Shown here: one piece after another, positions 25,901-37,900 of the stretch
Layout: each line of letters starts with the position of its first letter
How positions within the stretch are numbered: position 1 is the stretch's first letter
Origin: Sipunculus nudus
Lineage: Eukaryota; Annelida; Sipuncula; Golfingiida; Sipunculidae
NCBI GenBank assembly: GCA_026874595.1
Contig: CM049309.1
Location: forward strand, 47,104,079-47,168,078
Direction of reading: 5' to 3'
DNA: 64,000 nt
The notes under the pieces: model-generated
The model's database searches: none
Told to the model about the DNA's origin: nothing
The model's input: only the letters and a program-made list of their open reading frames with translations
Translations under genes and position numbers: made by a program

Positions 25901-28900
25901 TACAAAAATGTGGTTGTCTGCAGCTATGTCCAACTTGTCCAAATAAAACAACTTTTAATTCAAAGTTATTAATGACACAAACTTTAATTGATATGCCTGT
26001 TTAATATGCCTGTACCAATACCAGGCTGCAAATAAACTTTGCAGGGTTTCTTTTATATAAGAAGTGCATGGGTGCGCAACCAATAGTGAATCTGACATCA
26101 CTGTTGTGAATATGCTATCATTATTTACTGCCCTTGTAACAAAAGTAACCCCAATAAATGAATGATCACCATGTGTTGTTGCAAAATTAGGGTTAACCCT
26201 TTTGTTAAATGACCAGCAAAGGTTCATTTTTTTTAGTCCTGCCCGCCCTGGAATGTTGGTCCAGGTGACAGAAAAAATACAGAGTACACATGTACCCGAA
26301 TCAATTGGTGACCATGTCATTGGTTACACTCCTGAGGCAGCGGAAATCTTGCGCTTCTAGAGAAGCAACTGATTTTCACGCTGCCAGCTTTGACCTTTTA
26401 TGATATATTAAGACACCAGATGGCGGTTCGTTGTCCGCTGAAATAAACGTGCGTATGATGTGACAAGCAGCCAATCAGATGCCAATAAACAAACACTCGA
26501 CAGGCATCCTGGCTCCGCCTATTGCTGCGCTTCAAGCGCCACTTGATGAGTTTCCGGTAGAATTTAAATTACTCCCTCTGCATTCTTGCATCGTCGACCG
26601 ATTCGATTATTACATTATGACTGTGTTAGCGTAGCCATGTATCTGTTGTCTGCAGAACTGAAACAAGCCGGCGAGGTGTGCACGCAGCCTTTGTTGTTAC
26701 CTTTGTTTGAATTACAGCTCACCGGCCGAGCATCCTTTGTGCCCAAGGCCCTAAGCAAACCACGTCAGGGGCAATTCTCTCTGAGCCTGTGGCCTGTTGA
26801 GACGGTTACGCGGGGCTATGAGCTGTCACTCAAAAGGAAATAAACATGATTGGCTCTGTGTATTCCTCGCTTGGCTTTGTCTTCAAGCACAAGGTCTCAT
26901 CTGATTGGACAAAAATACAGTGCTCCCCTCTGGTGTAGCAATTCAGGATACGAGGTCATAACAAACAGCGCCTTACTATATAGATATAGTAGCCCTATAG
27001 GTAAAGCGCTGTGTAAAGAGCGTAGTCATTGGTTCATTTCAACTCATTTGCACAGCCCAAGATGGCACTTCTTATGAATATTGCCGACTAGGTACCATGC
27101 ATACAAGCGGGCCATTAATGAAGCATTACAGAAAATCCAAATTTCCTGGGCTTATGGTAGTTTAAAACGATCTTGATCAAATCAGTTCTTAGAAGAGTTA
27201 GGCCTACAGCTGTCCATAAAGGATCTGTTTATTTCTCTAGTGAGATATTTTTAATATTCATGTGTTTTCTTTAAATTCTAAACCCAGGTAAAACCCTGCC
27301 AAAAAAAAAGCCATTGTGCAGAACTGACAGGCATGCACAAGAGTTGTGTTGCTTTGTTACATAAATCCTGGATAAATGTGGTTGAGCTCTTTAAACACTT
27401 CCTCCACACAGTTGGTTCTGTCTTTGTGATGGCAGCCTCATGCAACTGCAACTTTGGAACATTGATTGAGTGTGCACTGAAGTTTAGAAAGTCCGGGAGG
27501 AGATCAAGGTAGGATTAACTGATTTGATCTGGAAGAAATTTCGTTCCTCTGTAGGCTGGATGGTCCATGTTTGCCAGAAAGTGATTACTGGTCATTCCTG
27601 GGTAAATCTTTTGTTAACTTTGTCCTTGTGGGGTTCAAGCTCGGGTTCACAAAGCACGTCAAGCCATGCTTCACAGGCATCAACAATTGTAGCACTGTCA
27701 GAATGAAGTTTGTCCAGTGCAATTGAGACTGGCCTTAAATGTTGATAGAGATGAGAGTAATATAATATATTGTATGAATGATTTTTCAGATGACCAGTGC
27801 ATTGGCCAGTATTAGGTGACTTAGGCATAGGAATTACGCACCCCTGGCCATGCTGGGTTCCATTTAAACTATAAGCCTGTAACTAATGTTTCATTTCCTT
27901 GTGTATAATTTAGTATTTATATAATTCGGTAGTTGTAGGATGTTACCATATTATTGCTCCTTAAAATAATTTTGTGTTCCAGTTGTAGAAGGTTGGGTGC
28001 ACCTTACCATGAAGAAGTATTCTGCACAATTTAATAGTCACAGTGTAAACTGGTTCAAATGGTTTTGTTCACATATTCAATGGAGAAATAGCCCAAAAAT
28101 TTTGTCAGGACTATTTTAGGTTTAAGATATAAGAGATGTATATGAAAGGCGCAGAGTGAAAAATGATTATCAGTTTTCTGTCTAAAATATCAGTACTGAA
28201 CCTGCATAACATGATTAAAAAGTGCAACCTTACCTGCATATATCAGTTTCTGTTGCCCAGCAGGATAATCTTGCCCCTTCTCTGCTTCTACCTTTTGCTT
28301 CAGAACTTTCACCTGGAAGAAAGCATATTTGCACTTGCCTTATCATGGGTCCAAAAAATGCAGACTTTGGATAATTGGTTTAAGTTGTCACATTATAAAA
28401 CAGTTTGAACGTTCTATTATCATAAATAATTTGGGAGGGTTGTTTTAATCAAAGTTAAACTGCCAACTGCAAGTTCCTACATAGTTCATGACTTGGTACA
28501 AAAAATCACTGATAAAGAATTCCACAAGAAAACTTGTATTAATCCTTTACTGTAACTTTAATACATTACATTGTAACAAAACACCCCTTTGAAGGGACCT
28601 ATTCTGATAGCTGATGTCCAATAAATAACTTTTATAAAAATAAGCTACAAAATGTCGATCAAATCACACACAGGCTGTTCATTTTATTTATATTTACGTT
28701 TATACCATGGGGGTGGGGAGGCCCTGTCAAAATAACACAAACACATCAAACAAGGTGATCTAATGGCGAATCAGACAAACTAGAGTTTGCATTTTGAAAG
28801 AAGTGACCTTTCAGCCTCAGCACATACTGTGGTTGCCTTTTTATTTGTGAGGGTTTTAATTTTGCAATATTTGTGAATGTGAAATATTCGCAAAGGTGAA

Positions 28901-31900
28901 ATAATTGCGAATATGAAACCCTCAGGAATGAGATGCCCCATCAACTAAGATGACCTCTGAAAACAATCTCATCAACATTCAACAACCTAAGTTGTGCCTG
29001 CTTTTGAAACTTTCCCATCCATTAGCCTGTACACACAGCCTGTGATACATACTGACTGTGATACAAGTCCTTATTTAATAACTGAACCAGAAATTAGTTA
29101 GGTATTGTAGGATTTTTTTTTTCTAAACTTTAAAATCAATACAGATCCTGCTATAATTAAATTTTAGATGTTCTGGTACAATCGCAAAAATGAAACCCAC
29201 GCGAAACGTGCGAATTGAAGAAATTGCAAAATTTCAGCCACACAAAAATTAGGCCAACCCCAGTATATGCAACCAGTTATCTCCAGTTAGGTGTTTTTCT
29301 CTGTTTGTCAACATTGGTGCATATACCTCATTTACTAACACTAAACATCCTATGGATAAACAAGCTCCTACATCTGTACCCAGACATGGGGTAATAGTAA
29401 TAAGTAATAGTAATAGACTATTACAGCTTTTTCCATGTAATAGTAACAGTAATAGTAATAGACTCAAAAATGTGTGCTGTAATAGTAATAGAAATAGAAG
29501 GCAAAGTAACAGAGTAATACATATTACTTTCTATTACTTCCTGTGAGCCCCTTGATCATGAAGCATATAAGCAAATAATGCTGAACAGACTCAGTTCTTG
29601 TCCAGTAATTGCCCAGGATGTGCCTATTGTTGAGGCAAGCATGGGCCAGCTGCCACATTACTGGTGACACTACATAAGAGTACTGGACAGAGTAGGTCAC
29701 AGCCAAATAAGTTACCTGGCACAATCTGACCTTTGATTAGTAAACCATGGATAAACAGAGGCATGTTTGATGTTTAGAGACAGATAAATAGTGTATTATT
29801 ATTGTGACATGTACATCTTATCTCACATCCATCAATCAGTATGCATATTCTGAAATGTACCTAGATTTGTTTTCACAAGCCAGTTTGCATTTTATTCATA
29901 CAGATTACAATAACACACAATCAAGAAGAATAAAATATGGAACCAGATACAGTGCACACCCAAATGTTCATGATAACCTTGTGGTGTTTTCACTACCCAT
30001 AACCTATTGAAGCCTTAAATGCTATAAACTCATACCAGTACTACAATCACTTGGATAAAGTCATACTGCAGGCACATGTATTATCTAGTTAATTTATATA
30101 CATATTCTTTTAAAACTATTCTTTTAATACTTGTCTGTCATTTCATAGTACCAATTTTGAAGACCTTCATTCAGTATCTAAAATTATATTAATTTATATT
30201 TTGAAAATTAAATGAACCATTTTCTTCACAATATAAATTTATTTGATTATATAATATAAGAATATAAGTAACTGTTAATATTTTATTATTTAATATCTGA
30301 AATTTTGATATCAAATAATTAGATCCTGTTATGTACAAGTTATTTAAAGTACAAGACTGATTAAAACCAAATTTACTGTGAAAGTGATTTAAATAATATT
30401 TTATTTGTTTTGTAAAATTGATGTAAGTTCAAATCACTGTCCAAATTTCTAAATTATCCTATGCTGAATTTGCTGCAGTGAAGAAGGGCATGCCTGAAGA
30501 ATAAAAGCCATGCATGCTACCATTATTGTAAAGTTTACCACCTCTCTGTTCACTCTCAAGATGTTCTATATGTGATGGAATAAAACATGGCATCATATAC
30601 AGATGAACATATACACCTGAGAAGATGGTGTACTTTTGTCTCCAGTTTGGTTCTGTCCAGAATCTTGACGTAAACAGTATTTTTATTGGATATATTTATA
30701 AGGATTGGGAAACACAACACAGCCCTACATAAATTCCTCTCCTGATACATACATAAAGGACTGAATTGTCAGCTTTGATACTAAATAATAATATGCAAAT
30801 CATGAATAATTCCTATGAAGACAATTTTTAGTTCGGTGAAAATCTTAATTTATTAACTATGAGTAAAAAGATTAAATCTAAACGGAAGGATGTACTATTA
30901 AATAATTAGGCAAAAAAAAATTAAAGGTATGGTTCTCAGGCACCGCCTGCATCAATTTTAAACCCCCGCATCAAAAATTTTTATTTTAATTTTCAATAAA
31001 AACTTTCCAATTTTGAGCTGCTGCCTCTCGGACATTTCTTTCAAGAAGATAAAACCATACAATTTTCTTTTTTTTGTAGTGCTTTTACTTATTTAGTCAA
31101 ATAAAACTGTTATTTTCATGCTTTTCCCTTATCATTTGACATTTTTATCGAAACATACCAAAAAAAATTAAAATAAAAAAAGCGCCCGCCCGCATTGATT
31201 TCTGAAAAAAAGTGCCTGAGAACCATACTTTTTTTTTATTTTGGCCTTATATGTGAAATATATATGAAAATAATATTAAATGTACAAGTATGCATATAAT
31301 TATAAATCAATATTTTACATATGCCAGGGCCTTTACAATGGGTTGCTTTTAAATTACATGTATTCAAGAGTTCATACAATTATCTTTTCTTTTCGACTTG
31401 AAATGCCCCAATAACGATCAATGAGGTTTCAAAATATAAAAAAAAAAATGAATAAAAGAAGCTGAAATAATTAAGATCTCCAGTATCATTAGGCTTCTTG
31501 TAAATCACAGACACAGTATAAGAAAATTGTCTAAGTAACTGGATGATAAAGGTGCTTGTAATATTATTTAAACATGTGATGGTAGTGCTAGTTTAGGCCT
31601 GTAGCACTCATGCCTGCGCAAGTTCTGGAATCCTCCCATCAGTTTAAGTAATAGTAATAGTAATAGGAGATAAAATGTGGTAATAGTAATAGTAATAGTT
31701 ATATCAGAAATTGAAAGTAATAGTAATAGTAATAGAACAACTGTAATAGACCCCATGTCTGTCTGTACCAGAGCACAAAGTGTTATAAGAACTTTTCTGA
31801 ACAGGAATTACCTACAGTTTATTAATATGCAAGCAGAAAAAAACCCAGAAATTGCATAAATAAAAGGCAGGTGAATGACTGGCCTTAATTTTGTTTTCTG

Positions 31901-34900
31901 ACTTCCTGAATTTCGACACTGATTACATGCAGAGACAAAGGGAACTGATCGAAAACAATATTTAAATATTTGAACCAAGCTGTTTTTGAATCAGCTATAA
32001 ATATTGACCATGACTAGTTTTTGTCAGTTCCTGTACAGAGGTGGCGCCACCAGTTTTTTTGTTTTTTAAGGAATATTTTTTCTATTTTTTTAAACTATAA
32101 AATGACAACAATCATGTCAGTTTCTCAGCTGTAATTACATCAAGTGCCCTAAAACTTGGGTGAGTTAATTGATCACAAGTGGATGCCATACAGTTATCAC
32201 CCTGTCTGTCTTGTTTGTTTGTCTGTCCATCCACACAAATTTGTTTCCAGAAAATAACTCCAGGTTGTATTGACACATGGATTTCAAACTTGACTCAAGT
32301 ATGGCCCACTACTAAAGCAAGAACCTATATAATTTTGGGGTCAGGAGGTCACAGCTATCACTTGTATAAACAGGTTATGGCTGCATTTTAAGCCAAGCTT
32401 TTCATCCCAAACTTTCCATTTTTGGCATTTAGCCGACTTGCCAGTATGGGGTCACATGGGCAAAGGTCAAGGTCACAGGGGCCATCTGTTCACAAATTAG
32501 TTTCCAGATGATAACTCCAGTTTAGTTTGACATTGGTTTTTAAAATTGCACTTATATATGACTCGCAACTAAAGTAAGAACCATGTCCATTTGGGGGTCC
32601 AACAGTCGAAGGTCAAGGTCACAGGACTCATTTCTTAAAAAGAATGCATATGCATTTGAAGCCAAACTTTTCATAGCAAACCTTCCATCTTCAAGATATT
32701 GCTAACCTGCCAATAGGGGAAGATTCTGTTCAATTTTGGGGTCATGAGGTTGAAGGTCTACGTCACAGTACCCACTTATTTAGAAAAGATTGTAGATGCA
32801 TTTTAAGCCCAACTTTTCATCCAAAACCTTCCATCTTGCACATATAGCTGAGCTGCCAATAGGGGAAGAATCTGATTGATTTGAGGGTAACAAGGTCAAA
32901 GGTCATGGTCACAGGGGCTCATCTGTCCACATTTTTGTTTCTGGATGATAACTCCAGTTTGGATTGACATATTAGTTTCAATTTTGACTTATATATGACC
33001 CAGCAATAATGTAAGAACCCTTTTAATTTTGGGGTCATAAGACCAAAGGTCAAGGTCACAGGACCCACTTCTTTGTTGAAAAGATTGTTGATGAAATTTT
33101 AGCCAAACGTTTCATCTCAATCCTTCTATCATCTACATGTGGTACACCTGCCAACAGGGGAAGTTTCCTTTTGATTTTTGGGTCACAAGGTAAAAGGTTA
33201 AGGTCACAGGGCCCATCATTCACAAATCAGTTTATGGATAATAACTCGTTTGGGAAGACAGGTTGCCTTCAAACTGATCACAGAACCAATATTTTGGAAA
33301 ACCTCATAAACATATATATTTATAGACAAATGCAGCTGAGCGTCGAGACCCATGGGTCTTTAGTTTTTAAAGATATGGGTCCTGTGACCTTGGATCTCAT
33401 GACCCGAAAGTCAGTATGGTTCTTTCTTTTAGTGGTTGGCCATATAAGTCAAGTTTGACATCCAAATGTCAAATCAAACTGGAGTTATCATCTGAAAACA
33501 AATGTTTGGATTGCTCCTGTGAACTTGTCACTTTGACCTCTGATGTTGTGGCCCAAAAATCAAAAAGGATCTTCCCCCAATGGTAGGTGAGCTATTTATG
33601 CAAGATGAAAGGTCTGGGATGAGAAGTTTGACTTAAAATACATCTACAAACCCTTTAAAGATGTGGGTCCTGTGGCCTTGACCTTTGACCCAAAACATCA
33701 ATATGGTTCTTTCTTTAGTATAGGGCCAATATTAGTCAAGTTTGAAATCCAGATGTCAATCCAAAACAGGAGTTATCATCCAGAAACGAATTTGCAGATG
33801 GATGGACAGACAGGGTGATTACTATAGGGCACCCACTTAATCAAGCGGGGTCCTAATAAAGCAAACCATCATTGGCTACTGACAGGATTAGTCAAAACCC
33901 ATGTTTAAAGCACAAAAACAAAGTCCAGTGTTTTTTCTGGGTAAACCCTGTTGAATCAATGAATGGGTTTTTACGGACAATATAGTGTCCATTTTAAAAT
34001 TAAATATGTTTATATGCAGTAGCAAATATGATTCTGTGCTTCTATATATTATGTTAATATAGCAATAACAAGAGTTTGTCTGATATATATATAAAATTTA
34101 ACACACATATAAAGCAATTATTATGACAGCTTAAACCCCGAAAAAAAGGGAAATCACAAGTTTTAAGGCACAGTGGAGACCTACAAGACTCATAGCTAAG
34201 CCCATCATTTCACTTTAATTCTGGGTTTTATTTCAATGAGATTGAATTACTTATGGGTGTATACTCAAAAGGATGTAAACTTGCCAGTAAAATCTGTTAA
34301 AAACTGGCTACTGGCTAATCATTTTATTTTGGCATTTTTCAGTATGAATAGTTGCCAACTGAAGCACCATGATTAAAGACATAAGTAAAATAGATTAATG
34401 TAACAATGAGCTCAAATTCCAATAAACAATCTGAAATAGTGAGGAATTCTGTATAAATGGGACAAAGCCTGGTTGTCATGACTGATTTGTTCACGGTATT
34501 TATTACAACAAGACTTAATTAACAGAATTAAAAATTGAATAGGACTATTCCGAATTGGGAAATGAAGCTGACTGGGTCTGGCAAATTGAGCTGGAATGAT
34601 GAATAGAAGGATACAGCTTGCGTGATGGCAGATCTTCAGTTCTGATGTTATAGTATGATAAATATAGATGATATGGAGTAATAAATACAGAAGGAACTGA
34701 ATTATAGCTATTTTAATATTGTCATTTTGAAAGCATCCAAAACATTGCCAATATTTATGATAAAATTTCATCTATCAGCATACTTACAGATAAAATTTTT
34801 TTTTTTATCAAAAGATTTATTTAGACAATTAATTTTGACCTCAATAGAAATTCATATTTTATTTTTCAAAGCACACTGAGCTTAATTAAAACCAATGTCA

Positions 34901-37900
34901 CATTAACATCATTTAGCTGGAATTCAATTAGATTTAAGTCTAAATTAACCTTAACAAGGGCTAGAATCTAATGATTGAATGGACTTTTAAATACAATGCC
35001 CTCACGAGTAGCCCATAAGAATGAACTCCTCAATTGCTTTTTTTTTCAGTGACTGACGCATTGTGGAGTCCATAGATTGCACCTACAGTAAACTGTGATT
35101 ATAACACTCCATACACAACTGTGAGATTTAACATATATCCATTGATTAATGTTCAGTACATCTATGTGTATTGTATATTTGACCACTAGAAAAAATTACT
35201 GTTCTCTTCTCATCCCTAATTTGCACCAAGGAAGTTAAAATATGAACATAATAGTACACAGGCCTAAAGCCTTATACAGGGCAATAAATAAAACTCGGAA
35301 GTCGGAAGCCTTCGGAAGTCGGAAGCCTTTATAATTTTTGATATAATGTTAAAAATAACGATCATACCAACACTTTTTTGTGTTAAAATGGAAGATATAG
35401 ACCCCCTTTGCAAAACCAGAAAGTCGCACAAACGTATATTCCCATATATGAAAATCAAAGCATTTATAATGCGTCGGAAGCCTCTCGGAAGTCATCCTGA
35501 GGTGACAGATGATGTTCAAAATGCATAAAACTCGGAAGTCAAGACCATATAGCACCAACCAAAAATGACACAGAAAAAGTCTTGCATAATTCCAAATTTT
35601 AATTCAGGTAATATTTATGTATTTGAATAAAATCATTATGTATATAACTAACAAAATAATATATGCATTAACCCAAATATTAATTTAGGTAATATTTATG
35701 TATTTGAATAAAATCATATGTATATAACTAACAACATAATATATAAATTCATATTAAAATATAAAACATGAATATAAAATACTATAATTATAAATAAAAA
35801 AAAAACCAGTATAATACAATACAGATTTGTTTTGGTATTCTCTTTTATTTTCATTGAACAAATACATACATGATGCAGAACATAATTACATAATACAAGT
35901 ATAATAAAATGTATACATAATGTGTTAAATAACACAGATGACGATATAATTATATATCATTCAACAGCGATATAATTTGATATTAAATTATATTATATGA
36001 TAAAATATCATATATTATAAAACTACAATATAATCAATATTCCTATATTAAGTAAGACAATAATATATAGGTCAATATAAATTAATATATGAAATGATTA
36101 AATTGTATATAATATGATTATTTATATATCCATTCATGTATGTGATAAATTATCTCCTCCACCTAGGGAGTTATTCTAACAAATAAAAAGGATCACAGAT
36201 GGCAGAAAAGATTTTAGATGGCGATTCCTCCTATTAATTGTAGTAACTGATAATTATCTAAAAATAGTTTATGTCGTTACCTTAAAGGCACACGTTCTTA
36301 TTGCCTGATCCCCAGTTAGCACAAACATTTTATGAAACTGTTCTTAAAATGTTTCCAAAACAGTATGTGGCTTTAAAGTGTAAAATTAAAAAATGATCTC
36401 TTGACTCATATAGTAATGTAATATCCTTCCTACATAAATTATTTTGATTAAGCTAAAATAAAAATATAAAGACACCTTTATAATTTATGTCAATATTTTT
36501 GCAACATCACATGCCTTTTTTTAAATCTTTCACAGTTATGCAGTTTTACATATTTTTAAATTTTCGAAATATTTTGGAAGTGTTTTTATAATGGTTTATG
36601 CAAATTGTCTGTGCAATGTTCTAAAAATGTTTCCTGATACGTTGGGTGATCAGTATTCAACAAGCATTGGAGAGTTATATGCGTTCCATATAAAGCAACC
36701 TAATGCATGGATTAAAATTAGTTTCATTTATACTGTATATAGCACCCTAATGGATAAAAAAGAATAGTTTTATTAATACAAAACTTAATGGACTTTTCTT
36801 ACGGTTTTACCAGTTCCTGCAAGGATGCGACAGTTTGATACTTTGTTTTTTTTACATTAATATACAAATTTATGTATTTTATCAAATATTTGAATAGTAT
36901 GATGTAAAAATATTATAATACAAATTGATGTAGAATACTTAACTTTTTTTTATATGATAAAATATTCTAATCTATTTTGTTATATAAGGAAAAAAAATTA
37001 TCACACCATTTTGATAAAATTACGAAATTTTAAATGCTTTTATATTATATTTATTAGAAATAACATTCCATATTAAAATATTACGTCACGATATGATACA
37101 TAATGTATTACATTTGAATGTATATTTCAACATTTATTTTTTTTATATTTTACATATCATTATGTTTAATTAGTATTATACATTATGGTTTTATTCAAAT
37201 ACATAAATATAACTTAAATTAAAATTTGGAATTATGCAAGACTTTTTCTGTGTCATTTTTGGTTGGTGCTATATGGTCTTGACTTCCGAGTTTTATGCAT
37301 TTTGAACATCATCTGTCACCTCAGGATGACTTCCGAGAGGCTGCCGACGCATTATAAATGCTTTGATTTTCATATATGGGAATATACGTTTGTGCGACTT
37401 TCTGGTTTTGCAAAGGGGGTCTATATCTTCCATTTTAACACGAAAAAGTGTTGGTATGATCGTTATTTTTAACATTATATCAAAAATTATAACGGCTTCC
37501 GACTTCCGAAGGCTTCCGACTTCCGAGTTTTATTTATTGCCCTTATACAGGACTGCCACCAAATGCAAGATGTCTACTGGGGCTGTTAATGCTTCAATTC
37601 TCTCTGGACAAATACTATCAGTTGTTGATGTTACAGGTGCTTCATGCTTTCCAGAATTGTTATTTTTATTACAGGCCTTTCGACATACAACATTATGTGA
37701 ACTTGGTTTGCTAAAACCATAGGAAATATTTTTATTTAATTTTCTCTCTTAGAGTAACAGATCGTATCATGCTATAACCCCAGTTAGCCCTTTGATGGGC
37801 CGGCGACACACCAGAAACCTGAAGCGTCGACGTCAGCGGCTACCTCATGAGGTGCTTGTTGGGTGTCACAAGCTGTGAATGTAATGAATATATATTAAAA

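Larger units (their letters stand above)
35280..37541. mobile_element. 2.26-kb long-terminal-inverted-repeat element with 9-bp target duplication
   Basis: The two ends are inverted copies of about 375 bp (35280 to about 35655, and about 37165-37541), nearly identical over most of their length. The termini are GGCAATAAATAAAACTCGG and its complement. CTTATACAG flanks both sides (35271-35279 and 37542-37550). The centre of about 1.5 kb is very AT-rich, with a duplicated 70-bp block at about 35607-35745 and no transposase reading frame. Long inverted repeats with a 9-bp duplication are typical of non-autonomous Mutator-like elements; a foldback element is the alternative. It lies in RAD23 intron 1. 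Confidence 0.9.

Noticed and set aside
25955-26320. 121-codon minus-strand frame next to the MITE
   Set aside because: No recognisable family; it ends at the MITE target site and has no supporting exon structure.
26586-27077. Two plus-strand frames of 75-85 codons inside MITE copy 1
   Set aside because: Not preserved in copy 2, which has small insertions and deletions breaking the frames.
35264-37722. Mirror-image open frames of 60-119 codons in both arms
   Set aside because: They come from the inverted arms of a transposon; the two arms match at DNA level and show no protein-like features.
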